From contig CAYTBK010000013.1 in the NCBI GenBank assembly GCA_964436005.1, positions 1 to 45,257 on the forward strand: a stretch of DNA of 45,257 bases. The letters run 5' to 3'. Every line of letters begins with the position of its first letter. Within the stretch, counting starts at the first letter, position 1. Below the pieces are notes generated by a model. That model was not told the DNA's origin, searched no databases, and worked only from the letters and a program-made list of their open reading frames with translations. The position numbers were made by a program, and so were the translations under genes. This DNA is from JAGNHB01 sp964436005 (lineage in GTDB: Bacteria; Acidobacteriota; JAAYUB01). Shown here piece after piece: positions 7,608 through 15,981 of this stretch.

Positions 7608-9239
7608 ATGCAACTGATCTCGCAACACGTCAAGGCCATCATGGAAGGGTGCAAGGAACGCGCCCGGGCGGCCGGCCTCCGCTTCGACAACGAGACCCTC
7701 GAATACATCGTCACCAACCGCGACCTCATCGAGCTAGGCCCCAAGGTCATGATCCCCAACCTCTACGACTTCTGGGTCCACGACGTCGAGATCCTCCGGG
7801 AGAAGGGGCGCTACGAGCTCTACCCGAACAACCCCTACGAGACCGTCATCAACACCCGTCCGGCCATCTCCTTCTACAACGACAACAACCCGGACTGGCT
7901 CAACGTCATGATCTTCTACCACGTCCTGGCCCACATCGACTTCTTCCAGAACAACATCTTCTTCCGGAACACCTGGGACCAGGACTTCAACGGCCAGGCC
8001 CTGGCCGACAAGCGCCTCATCTCCCGCCTCCGCTCCGAGCGGGGGCGGTGGGTGGACTACGTGCTGGAATTCGCCCGCGGCATGGACAACCTGGTGGGCT
8101 TCGGCCAGGTCCTCTCCCGCCTGGACCGGAACGAGCGGCAGCACCTGCCCTCCCGCGTCGACTACTACTTCGACGTTTTCATCCAGAGCGAGCAGAACTT
8201 CAAGCCCCACGAGTACGTGCGCGAGCTCGAGCGCTACAACGCCCTGCGCCGCGAGCACGGCGAAATGGCGGAGGAGATGTTCTTCGCCGACGTCCTGCGC
8301 ACCTTCCCCGAGTTCGAGACCCTCTATGCCAGGAGCCGCGAGAGCAGGCCCCGGCGGCGGCTGGACCCCATGGAGTACCTCATGGAGCACTCCCCCTTCC
8401 TCAAGAAGGAGGAAAACGCCTGGATGCTCCCCGTGCTGCACGTCGTGCGCAACACGTCGCTCTTCTTCCAGCCGCAGATCCGCACCAAGATCCTCAACGA
8501 GGGCTGGGCCAGCTACTGGCACGAGCGCCTCTTCCTGCAGGACGACCGCATCCGCGGCCACGAGGTGGAGTTCGCCCGGGTCAACGCGGGGGTGACGGCC
8601 CTGCCGCGCGTGGGGCTCAACCCCTACGCCACCGGCATGCGCCTGTTCCAGCACATCGAGGAAAGCGCCGAAAAGGGCCGCTACACCATGGAGTTCCAGA
8701 ACCTCGCCGACGCGAAGGAGCGGGAGGCCCACGACCGGCACACCGGGCGGGGCCAGCAGGCCATCTTCCACGTCCGCGAGAACCACTCCGACTTCACCTT
8801 CATCCGCCTGTTCGTCGACCAGGAGTTCGTGGACCGCTACAAGCTCTTCGTGGTGGGGAAGCGACAGGACCCGTCCCGCGGCGTCTGGCAGTACTACGTC
8901 AAGAGCCGCAGCGCCGAAGCCTACCGCCAGATGCTGCAGGGCGCCCTCTACCACCCGCCCCACATCGAAGTGGACCCGGCGAAGACTTCGGAGGGGGTCC
9001 TCTACCTGAACCACCACTTCGAGGGCAAGCCGCTGGTCAACGAGTTCATCGCCGGGGCCCTCCTGGGCGTGGAGTACCTCTGGGGCGGCGCCGTCAAGCT
9101 GGAGACCACCGACCTGGAGGCGCCGCCGCCCCAACCGCACCGCGATCAGCCGGGACCGGCCCCCAAGGAAGAGGAGCCCCGGTTCCGGCGGGTGCTCTAC
9201 ACCATGAAGGACCGGAAACTCGGCCGTTCCACCCTGTGA
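7608..9239 (+). CDS. spoVR: SpoVR family protein
   Basis: A 543-residue SpoVR-family protein (YcgB in E. coli, about 510 residues). In Bacillus SpoVR takes part in spore cortex formation; in non-sporulating Gram-negatives the family occurs with PrkA and YeaH and has a stress or stationary-phase link. Family blocks seen: NPYETVINTRPAISFYNDNN, VLAHIDFFQNN, and the glutamate/histidine-rich LNEGWASYWHERLF, which suggests a metal-binding or hydrolase-like core (biochemical role unproven). GAGGGGAG lies just before the ATG. The last ~30 residues are Pro-rich and basic. Third gene of the operon; the next gene follows after 25 nt. Nothing in the window suggests sporulation, so the name is only a family label. 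Confidence 0.92.
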   Translation: MQLISQHVKAIMEGCKERARAAGLRFDNETLEYIVTNRDLIELGPKVMIPNLYDFWVHDVEILREKGRYELYPNNPYETVINTRPAISFYNDNNPDWLNVMIFYHVLAHIDFFQNNIFFRNTWDQDFNGQALADKRLISRLRSERGRWVDYVLEFARGMDNLVGFGQVLSRLDRNERQHLPSRVDYYFDVFIQSEQNFKPHEYVRELERYNALRREHGEMAEEMFFADVLRTFPEFETLYARSRESRPRRRLDPMEYLMEHSPFLKKEENAWMLPVLHVVRNTSLFFQPQIRTKILNEGWASYWHERLFLQDDRIRGHEVEFARVNAGVTALPRVGLNPYATGMRLFQHIEESAEKGRYTMEFQNLADAKEREAHDRHTGRGQQAIFHVRENHSDFTFIRLFVDQEFVDRYKLFVVGKRQDPSRGVWQYYVKSRSAEAYRQMLQGALYHPPHIEVDPAKTSEGVLYLNHHFEGKPLVNEFIAGALLGVEYLWGGAVKLETTDLEAPPPQPHRDQPGPAPKEEEPRFRRVLYTMKDRKLGRSTL

Positions 9240-9264
9240 CCGGGCACAGGAAACCGGAGAAGCC

Positions 9265-11556
9265 ATGGAAAACATTCAATCCGCTCTCGAAAGCCTGACC
9301 CGGGGCGCCGGCGCCCAGGACACCCGGAACTTCGTCACCTTCGCCGAGTTCCTGGAGATCCTGGTGCAGCGCCCCCACTCCATGATCCGCAACGTTTTCC
9401 AGGTTTTCCGGGACATGGTGGCCTCGCACATGGGCGAGGGGAGCGACGAGTGCGACGGGGACCCCGAGTCCGTCAACTTCATGTACTACGACACCCACAG
9501 CCTGTTCGAGGAGAACCTGGATCACCCCTTCTTCGCCGACCGGCTCTTCGCCAACCGCCTGCGCATCCTCGCCGAGGACCTCAAGCGCGGCGCGCAGCAG
9601 AACCGCATCTACATCTTCGAGGGCCCCCCCGGCTGCGGCAAGAGCACCTTCCTCAACGACCTCCTGCTGAAGTTCGAGGAGTACGCCAACACCGAGGAGG
9701 GCGGCCGCTACGAGGCCGTGTGGCGGCTCGACCGGACCATCGTGGGGGGGCTCCTGAACAACGAGACCGCCCCCGTCTTCGAGCGCTACTTCCACGAGAT
9801 GGACAACCACCGGGGTGAACCGCCCGCCGGGTTCCTCGACACCTACGTGAACCTCCTCGGCGAGAACCACCTGGAGATCCCCTGCCCCAGCCACGACAAC
9901 CCGCTGCTGGTGATCCCCAAGCCCATGCGCCGCGCCTTCTTCGACGACCTCTTCCAGAACGACGAGTTCAAGTGGCACCTGTTCACGGAGAAGGAGTACG
10001 AGTGGATCTTCCGCGACAACGCCTGCACCATCTGCTCGTCCCTGTACCAGGCTCTGCTGGACAAACTCCAGTCGCCCCGAAAAGTTTTCGACATGCTGTA
10101 CGCCCGCCGGTTCAAGTTCAACCGCCGCATCGGCGAGGGGATCAGCGTCTTCAACCCCGGCGACAAGAACCTGGAGCAGGGCGTGCTGACGAACCCCATC
10201 CTGCAGAAGCGCCTCAACGCCCTGCTGCAGGACAGCAACCTGGTGCGCTACGTCTTCTCCCGCTTCGCCAAGGTCAACCAGGGCATCTACGCCCTCATGG
10301 ACGTCAAGTCCCACAACGTGGAGCGGCTCATCGAGCTGCACAACCTCATCAGCGAGGGCGTGCACAAGGTGGAGGACACCGAGGAGAACGTCAACGCCCT
10401 CTTCATCGCCCTGATGAACCCCGAGGACAAGGCGCCCATCGAGAATTTCCAGTCTTTCTCGGACCGCATCCAGACCATCCGCATCCCCTACATCCTGGAC
10501 CTCAACACCGAGGTGAAGGTCTACCGGTCGGTCTTCGGCAAGCACATCGACGGGTCCTTCCTCCCCCGCGTGCTCCACAACTTCGCCCGGGCCATCATCT
10601 CCACGCGGCTGTCGGCCAAGTCCGAGGCCATGCAGGAGTGGATCGCCGACCCCAAGAAGTACAACCTGTACTGCGACGAGAACCTGCTGCTGCTGAAGAT
10701 GGAGATCTACACCGGCCACATCCCGGACTGGCTGACGGAGGAGGACCGCAAGCGCTTCACCGCCCAGCGCCGGCGCAAGATCCTGGCCGAGTCCGAGAAG
10801 GAGGGGGCCAAGGGCTTCTCCGGCCGCGACTCCATCAAGATCTTCAACGAGTTCTTCTCCACCTTCGAGCGGGAAGACCAGCTCATCACCATGTCCATGC
10901 TGCACAGCTTCTTCACCAAGGTGCGGCGCGACCCCGGCATCGCCATCCCCGAGGGCTTCCTCAACTCGCTGCTGCGGCTGTACGACTACACCGTCCTGCA
11001 GGAAGTCAAGGAGTCCCTCTACTACTACAACGAAGAGCAGATCTCCCGCGACGTCAGCAACTACCTCTTCGCCGTCAGCTTCGAGCCGGGCATGGAGCAG
11101 ACCTGCGTGTTCACCGGCGACCGGCTGGAGATTTCGGAGGAGTTCTTCCGGTCCATCGAGACGCGCATCCTCGGCGGGTCGGCCACCGACAAGGACCGCA
11201 AGGAGTTCCGCCGCGACGCACTCAAGACCTACACGGCCCAGACCCTGACCCAGGAGATGCGGCTGGAGGGCCGCAAGCTCCCCGAGACGCGCCTGTTCCA
11301 GGCCTGCCGGGAGCGCTACATCCACAACCTCAAGGAGAAGGCGCTCGACCCCTTCCTCACCAACGAAAACTTCCGCAACGCCATCAAGGACTTCGACACC
11401 GAGGCCTTCCGCACCTACGACCAGCGCATCCGCGACGACGTCACCTTCCTCATGACCAACCTCTGCAAGAAGCACCTCTACTCGCAGCAGGGGGCCAAGG
11501 AGGTGAGCATCTACGTCATGGACCACGACCTCACCCGCAAGTACGGCTCGAAATAG
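9265..11556 (+). CDS. Second, diverged PrkA-like AAA+ protein
   Basis: A 763-residue protein with the overall design of PrkA but only distant similarity to the first copy. Seen: FRDMVASHM, then Walker A EGPPGCGKST (119-128, K126), a CTIC segment after YEWIFRDNA, and a long alpha-rich C-terminal region as in PrkA. At the position where the first copy has SDE in Walker B, this one has ALMDVK (D346 then V347), so the acidic pair is altered; an Asn remains near sensor 1 (ALMNPED). It may bind ATP and hydrolyse it poorly, or use a shifted acid (inference). Ribosome site GGAGA precedes the ATG. It is the last gene of the operon, 25 nt after spoVR, and is followed by a palindromic repeat 23 nt after the stop. 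Confidence 0.85.
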   Translation: MENIQSALESLTRGAGAQDTRNFVTFAEFLEILVQRPHSMIRNVFQVFRDMVASHMGEGSDECDGDPESVNFMYYDTHSLFEENLDHPFFADRLFANRLRILAEDLKRGAQQNRIYIFEGPPGCGKSTFLNDLLLKFEEYANTEEGGRYEAVWRLDRTIVGGLLNNETAPVFERYFHEMDNHRGEPPAGFLDTYVNLLGENHLEIPCPSHDNPLLVIPKPMRRAFFDDLFQNDEFKWHLFTEKEYEWIFRDNACTICSSLYQALLDKLQSPRKVFDMLYARRFKFNRRIGEGISVFNPGDKNLEQGVLTNPILQKRLNALLQDSNLVRYVFSRFAKVNQGIYALMDVKSHNVERLIELHNLISEGVHKVEDTEENVNALFIALMNPEDKAPIENFQSFSDRIQTIRIPYILDLNTEVKVYRSVFGKHIDGSFLPRVLHNFARAIISTRLSAKSEAMQEWIADPKKYNLYCDENLLLLKMEIYTGHIPDWLTEEDRKRFTAQRRRKILAESEKEGAKGFSGRDSIKIFNEFFSTFEREDQLITMSMLHSFFTKVRRDPGIAIPEGFLNSLLRLYDYTVLQEVKESLYYYNEEQISRDVSNYLFAVSFEPGMEQTCVFTGDRLEISEEFFRSIETRILGGSATDKDRKEFRRDALKTYTAQTLTQEMRLEGRKLPETRLFQACRERYIHNLKEKALDPFLTNENFRNAIKDFDTEAFRTYDQRIRDDVTFLMTNLCKKHLYSQQGAKEVSIYVMDHDLTRKYGSK

Positions 11557-11578
11557 GCCCCGCTCGGCAGCGACGCCA

Positions 11579-11658
11579 ACCACAGAGACACAAAAACCAA
11601 AGGAGGCTGGCGGACGGTCAGCCAACGGTCTCCTTCGTTTCGTCTGTGCCTCCGTGGT
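11579..11658. repeat. ACCAC...GTGGT palindromic element, copy 1
   Basis: Imperfect inverted repeat: the left arm begins ACCACAGAGACACAAAAACC and the right arm ends CTGTGCCTCCGTGGT, with an inner GGCTGGC/GTCAGCC pairing. Arms match at roughly three quarters of positions. It lies 22 nt after the stop of the second PrkA gene. Related elements are at 14292-14447 and 29521-29597. It could end or stabilise the prkA operon transcript. Confidence 0.75.
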
Positions 11659-11688
11659 CTGCCTTTTGCCCGGCCGGGCGCGAATCCG

Positions 11689-11717
11689 TTGCATCGCGGG
11701 AGCGTCGAAGATATACT
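11689..11717 (+). promoter_or_regulatory. Candidate promoter of the glycyl radical enzyme gene
   Basis: TTGCAT (11689-11694), exactly 17 nt, then TATACT (11712-11717; five of six -10 positions). The predicted leader to the ATG at 11794 is about 70 nt. It lies just past the repeat that ends the prkA operon, so the enzyme gene is probably transcribed on its own. Confidence 0.5.
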
Positions 11718-11793
11718 TCGTCCGCTTTTCCCGGGACCGGGCCGCAAGCCGATACGTCCCGGGAAGGGAGCAGAATCCAGCCTGGAGGACCGC

Positions 11794-14283
11794 ATGGAAT
11801 CCACGACGCCCACCTTCACCCCCCGCGAGGTTCACGGCCAGCCGTCCGGAGAGAGGTCGGCCTTCTTCAAGAAACGCTATCTCGAGGCGCCCCTCCGGGT
11901 GGACATCGAGTACATCGGCGCGCTCACCGACTCGCACCGGGCGACGGACGGCCTCCACCCCCTGGAGCGCCGCGCCGAGAACCACGCCTGGGCCCTGGAG
12001 CGCCTCACCCCGGTCATCCACGAGCGGGACACCATCGCCGCCAACAAGACCCGCTTCATCCGCGGGGCCGTCCCCTACGCCAACTACGCCGCCGGCCCCT
12101 TCCTGCGCGAAATGCGGCGGGAGGAGCAGGACGCCCAGCAGCACCACGCCGCCCAGGGCACCGGCGGCGGCATCGAGCGGACGCGGCAGGAGGCCGAGGC
12201 GCGGGGCGACGTCCTGGTCTCGGGCAAGTTCCTCATGCCGAAGGAGGACTACGAGAAGTTCAAGGAAATCTGCGCCTACTGGGAGGACAAGAGCTTCATG
12301 GCCCAGGGCGACCGCCTCTGGCGGAACGACTTCCCCCACGCCGACTTCATCGACAAGGGGTGGGCCATGGGCCTCTACACGGCCCCCCACGAGCCGTGCC
12401 CGGAGGGGCGACTCATCCTCGACTTCGAGACCGCCATCGCCAAGGGCTACCGGCGGATCATCGGCGAGATCGACGAGCGGATCCGCACCTTCCGGCCGGC
12501 CGGGCCGCGGGACGGCGACCGCCTGGCTTTCTGGCGGGCCGCCCGGCGCGTCCTGCAGGCCGCCCTGACCTTCGCCGCCCACTACGCCGAGGAGGCCGAT
12601 CGCCTGGCCGCCGGGGAAGCCGACCCGACCCGGAAAGCCGAGCTGGCGGCCATGGCCGCGGCCTGCCGCCGGGTGCCCGCCGAACCGCCGCGGAACTTCC
12701 GCGAGGCCGTCCAGTCCTACTGGTTCACCTACATGCTGGGCCACCTCGAGGGCTCCCATTTGGGCTACTCGCCGGGCCGCGTGGACATGACGCTCTTCCC
12801 CTGGTACCAGGCCGACCCGGACGTCACCTTCGCCCAGGCTGTGGCGCTCTTCGAGGAGCTCTTCGTCAAGATGACCCAGTTCGAGTACATCGCCAGCCTC
12901 AGCTGGCAGGGGCTGGGCCACGGCAACCTGTACCAGAACCTGATCCTGGGCGGCGTGGACGAGAACGGGAAACCCGCCGACAACGAGGTTTCGCTGGCCA
13001 TCCTGCAGGCCCAGATCAACATGCAGATGACCCAGCCCACCCTCTCGGTCTGGTACGATGAGTCGTTCTCGGAAAAGTTCCTGCTCAAGGCCGCCGAGTG
13101 CGTCAAGACGGGTGTGGGCTACCCCGCCTTCTTCAACCAGAAGGTCTACGTCGCCCACGAGATGAACCTCGGCGGCTTCCCCGTGGAGACCGTCCGCAAG
13201 CACGCCGCCATGGGCGGCTGTACGGAGCCCTCGCTGGGCGGCCTGTCCTACGGCGTGGTGCAGGCCGGCTTCGTCAACCACGGCAAGATCCTGGACCTGG
13301 CCCTCAACGGCGGCGCGGACCCGAAGACGGGCCTCCGGCTGGCCGAACCCCGCCCGCTGGACACCTTCGACGACGTGAAGGCCTACTACCAGGACATCCT
13401 GCACGACGCCATCCGCCACTGGCAGCAGTACTGGAACTACGCCATGGCCGCCCACCGCTGGACCGTGCCGCTGGTCTTCTGCTCGGTCTTCGTCCAGGAC
13501 TGCCTGGGGACCGGCTATTCCATGGACGACGGCGGCGCCCGCAACAACCGCACGCCCACCACGCTCTCCTCGGGCCTGGTGAACACGGCCAACTCGCTGG
13601 CGGCCATCCGCAAGCTCTGCTTCGAGGACGGCGCCTGCTCCCTGGAGGAGATCCGCCGGGCCGTGGCGGCCAACTGGGCCGGCTGGGAGGAACTCCGCAA
13701 GAAGGCCCTGCAGGCGCCCCACTGGGGCAACGACCTGGACGAGGTGGACGGCCTCTTCCTGGAGCTCTTCGACGACTACTGCCGCTGGGTGCGCGGCCAG
13801 AACAACTACCTGGGCGAACCCTACGACCCGTCCATGCTGGCCATCTCCACGCCGGTGCCCTTCGGCCGGGTATGCTGCGCCTTCCCCGACGGGCGCCGCG
13901 ACGGCGAGCCGCTGGCCGACGGCGTGACCTCGCCCTTCCCCGGCACGGACGTCAAGGGCCCCACGGCGGTGATCCGCTCCTCCGCCAAGGTGGACCACAC
14001 CCGCATCCGCGGCGGCCTGCTCAACCTGAAGTTCCACCCCTCGGCCCTGTCCGGCGAGAAGGGCTCGCGCAACCTGCTGGCCCTCATCCAAACCTACTTC
14101 GAGGGACCGGGCTTCCACATGCAGTTCAACGTGGTGGACTCGGCCATGCTCCGCGACGCCCAGGAGCACCCCGAGCGATACCGCGACCTGGTGGTCCGCG
14201 TAGCCGGTTTCTCGGCCTACTGGGTGGAGATGAGCCGGGCCCTGCAGGACCAGGTCATCTGGCGGACCGAGCACGAGATCTGA
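11794..14283 (+). CDS. Glycyl radical enzyme of the PFL-like/dehydratase-decarboxylase class, substrate unassigned
   Basis: An 829-residue oxygen-sensitive enzyme whose Gly radical drives a Cys thiyl radical. Seen: active-site GGCTEPS with Cys476 and Glu478, and the C-terminal glycyl loop RVAGFSAYW with Gly805. The Cys-x-Glu pair is shared by diol dehydratases, choline lyase, isethionate lyase, hydroxyproline dehydratase and arylacetate decarboxylases, and argues against true pyruvate formate-lyase and benzylsuccinate synthase. The tail LQDQVIWRTEHEI is somewhat like arylacetate decarboxylases, but this is weak. The start follows GGAGG at 11784-11788; 35 upstream in-frame residues are rejected. 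Its activase follows at 14461, past a repeat. No microcompartment shell, aldehyde dehydrogenase or decarboxylase small-subunit gene is adjacent. Confidence 0.92.
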   Translation: MESTTPTFTPREVHGQPSGERSAFFKKRYLEAPLRVDIEYIGALTDSHRATDGLHPLERRAENHAWALERLTPVIHERDTIAANKTRFIRGAVPYANYAAGPFLREMRREEQDAQQHHAAQGTGGGIERTRQEAEARGDVLVSGKFLMPKEDYEKFKEICAYWEDKSFMAQGDRLWRNDFPHADFIDKGWAMGLYTAPHEPCPEGRLILDFETAIAKGYRRIIGEIDERIRTFRPAGPRDGDRLAFWRAARRVLQAALTFAAHYAEEADRLAAGEADPTRKAELAAMAAACRRVPAEPPRNFREAVQSYWFTYMLGHLEGSHLGYSPGRVDMTLFPWYQADPDVTFAQAVALFEELFVKMTQFEYIASLSWQGLGHGNLYQNLILGGVDENGKPADNEVSLAILQAQINMQMTQPTLSVWYDESFSEKFLLKAAECVKTGVGYPAFFNQKVYVAHEMNLGGFPVETVRKHAAMGGCTEPSLGGLSYGVVQAGFVNHGKILDLALNGGADPKTGLRLAEPRPLDTFDDVKAYYQDILHDAIRHWQQYWNYAMAAHRWTVPLVFCSVFVQDCLGTGYSMDDGGARNNRTPTTLSSGLVNTANSLAAIRKLCFEDGACSLEEIRRAVAANWAGWEELRKKALQAPHWGNDLDEVDGLFLELFDDYCRWVRGQNNYLGEPYDPSMLAISTPVPFGRVCCAFPDGRRDGEPLADGVTSPFPGTDVKGPTAVIRSSAKVDHTRIRGGLLNLKFHPSALSGEKGSRNLLALIQTYFEGPGFHMQFNVVDSAMLRDAQEHPERYRDLVVRVAGFSAYWVEMSRALQDQVIWRTEHEI

Positions 14284-14291
14284 CGAAGAAC

Positions 14292-14447
14292 ACCACGGAG
14301 GCACAGAAACACAAAGAGGTCGTTATTGTATTTTTGATGCAATGGTAAATGGGCGCTTAATCCAGTTGCTTTCCGGCCGGCCGGAGAAAATTTGGGCATC
14401 GGTGAGCTTCCGCCTGTTTTCCTTTGTGTTTTCCGCGCCTTTGTGGT
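14292..14447. repeat. ACCAC...GTGGT palindromic element, copy 2
   Basis: The left arm starts ACCACGGAGGCACAGAAAC and ends ACACAAAG; the right arm starts CTTTGTGTTTTCC and ends CCTTTGTGGT. The ~100-nt centre is AT-richer and contains TTTCCGGCCGGCCGGAGAAAA, itself a palindrome-like core. It fills most of the 177 nt between the glycyl radical enzyme stop and the activase start, so it sits inside a two-gene unit and would form a long RNA hairpin. Confidence 0.8.
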
Positions 14448-14460
14448 GAAGTGAACCCGC

Positions 14461-15375
14461 ATGAAGGGCATGATTTTCGACATCCAGCACTACGCGGTCC
14501 ACGACGGGCCGGGGATCCGGACCATCGTCTACTTCAAGGGCTGCCCCCTGCGCTGCCGCTGGTGCGCCAACCCCGAGTCGCAGAACCCCGGCCCCGAGCT
14601 CTGGCACCGCTCCATGCGCTGCCAGTCCTGCGGGCGCTGCCTAGCGGTCTGCCCGCACCAGGCGGTCAGCCTGGCCGAAACCGAATCGGGGCCCACCTTC
14701 GACCGGGCCCGCTGCGCCGGCTGCACGGACCGCCCCTGCGTGGAGATCTGCCTGGAGGACGCCCTGCGGGCCGTGGGGCGGCGGATGTCGGTGGAGGAAG
14801 TCATGGCCCCCGTGGCGGCCGACGCCTCCTTCTACCGCAACTCCGGGGGAGGCGTGACCTTTTCCGGCGGGGAGCCGCTCTCCCAGCCCGGCTTTCTGCT
14901 GGAACTGCTGGAGAGCTGCCGGAAAAAAGGCATCCACACCGCCGTGGAGACCTGCGGCCACGCCCAACCGGCCACGATGCTGGAGGTCGAGCCCCTCACC
15001 GACCTGTTCCTCTACGACGTGAAGGTGATGGACCCGGTGCGGCACAAGCGCCTGACCGGGGTGGACAACCGGCTCATCCTGGAGAACCTGAAGACCCTCT
15101 GCGCCGCGGCCGCCGACCGGGTGACCATCCGCGTGCCGCTGATCCCGGAGTGCACCGACGACGCCGACAACCTCGAGGCCATCGCCGAGATGGCCGTCTC
15201 GCTCGGCGTGCGGCGGGTGGACCTGGAGCCCTACCACGCCCTCGGCACGGACAAGTACCGCGGCCTGGGACGCCAGTACGCCCTGGAACACCTCCCCCTC
15301 GCCCTGCCCCCGGAAAAGCTCGCCGCCGCCACCGCCGTCTTCCTCGGCCGGCGCCTCGCCTGCGACCTGGCCTGA
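14461..15375 (+). CDS. Glycyl-radical enzyme activating enzyme (radical SAM)
   Basis: A 304-residue radical SAM activase that uses S-adenosylmethionine and a [4Fe-4S] cluster to place the radical on Gly805 of the neighbouring enzyme. Seen: radical SAM motif GCPLRCRWC (Cys28, Cys32, Cys35), then a ferredoxin-like insert with two more four-Cys sets (C54/C57/C60/C64 and C85/C88/C93/C97), and the SAM-binding FSGGEPL. The insert is typical of activases for non-PFL glycyl radical enzymes, which agrees with the Cys-x-Glu active site of the partner. The ribosome site is weak (GTGAAGTG), just after the repeat; Met4 is an alternative start. The pair forms one functional unit despite the repeat between them. 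Confidence 0.93.
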   Translation: MKGMIFDIQHYAVHDGPGIRTIVYFKGCPLRCRWCANPESQNPGPELWHRSMRCQSCGRCLAVCPHQAVSLAETESGPTFDRARCAGCTDRPCVEICLEDALRAVGRRMSVEEVMAPVAADASFYRNSGGGVTFSGGEPLSQPGFLLELLESCRKKGIHTAVETCGHAQPATMLEVEPLTDLFLYDVKVMDPVRHKRLTGVDNRLILENLKTLCAAAADRVTIRVPLIPECTDDADNLEAIAEMAVSLGVRRVDLEPYHALGTDKYRGLGRQYALEHLPLALPPEKLAAATAVFLGRRLACDLA

Positions 15376-15430
15376 GCCCGCGCCCCCCGCCGGGCGCCTC
15401 GGGTCACTCGGGCACATCCTTCCCATCGGA

Positions 15431-15545
15431 AACCGCAGAGGGCCGCAGCGCAGCGCAGAGGAAATCCCATCGTCGGCTGTGCGGAAGATTTGGTTTTGGG
15501 TTTTGGGTGGTGAGCCTGACCTGTATCAGTGAGATTCGTGGTTGT
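15431..15545. repeat. Possible degraded repeat mosaic before the deformylase remnant
   Basis: AACCGCAGAGGGCCGCAGCG near 15431 resembles the arm of the ACCAC-type elements. A G/T-rich run with four G tracts (15492-15510) follows, then ATCAGTGAGATTCGTGGTTG near 15526-15545. The parts look like repeat arms but do not pair well. No gene is visible here. Confidence 0.35.
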
Positions 15546-15583
15546 TTTTCCGAAGATCGCCGGGCCACGGAGGACCGACCGTC

Positions 15584-15856
15584 ATGGAGCAAACGATTCT
15601 GCTGCTGGTCAAGGTCCGCCGCCACCGGTCGGTCAGCGTGGCCTACCAGGACGAGTCCGGCACAGCCCACCGGTGGGAAGGCCTCGGCCAGGCCGAAGCG
15701 GAACTGCTGCAGCACGAGATCGACCACCTGGACGGCATCCTGGCCGTCGACCGGGCGGCGGAAGTACGGGACATCGTCTACCGCTCCGAGTTCGAGCGGG
15801 ACCGGGACTTCTACGAGCGGCAGGTGGACTACGTGATCCGGCCGACCATCGGCTGA
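15584..15856 (+). pseudogene. 5'-truncated peptide deformylase remnant
   Basis: A 90-codon frame that matches only the C-terminal part of peptide deformylase, the metalloenzyme that removes formyl from new proteins. The metal-site helix QHEIDHLDG is intact, and VRRHRSVSVAYQDESG matches the strand region that follows motif 2 in the family. Motif 1 (GxGLAAxQ) and motif 2 (EGCLS-type, with the zinc-binding Cys) are absent, and a TGA at 15530 closes the frame upstream, so it cannot be an active deformylase. GGAGG at 15569-15573 could still allow translation of a short protein. The breakpoint lies next to repeat-like DNA (15431-15545). A true deformylase gene must exist elsewhere. Confidence 0.7.
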
Positions 15857-15981
15857 CCGACCCGCCCGCGGCCGGGCCGCGGTCCATTCTCCCGGCAGAA
15901 CACCCAGGCACAAAACCGTTCCCGCCCCCGACACGAAGTGATAATATAAAAAACCAGCAACACATCGGAGGGGAGGTCGCC

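Noticed and set aside
7608..9239. Evidence for sporulation from the spoVR gene
   Set aside because: SpoVR-family genes occur in many non-sporulating Gram-negatives with prkA and DUF444; nothing else in the window is sporulation-specific.
11794..14283. Pyruvate formate-lyase (pflB)
   Set aside because: True PFL has a Cys-Cys active-site pair; here the site is Cys-x-Glu and the activase has ferredoxin inserts.
9094..14304. A 1,736-codon open frame on the minus strand
   Set aside because: It lies antisense to SpoVR, PrkA-2 and the glycyl radical enzyme, is built of Val/Leu/Gly/Asp-Glu-His runs typical of reversed GC-rich codons, and has no recognisable domain.
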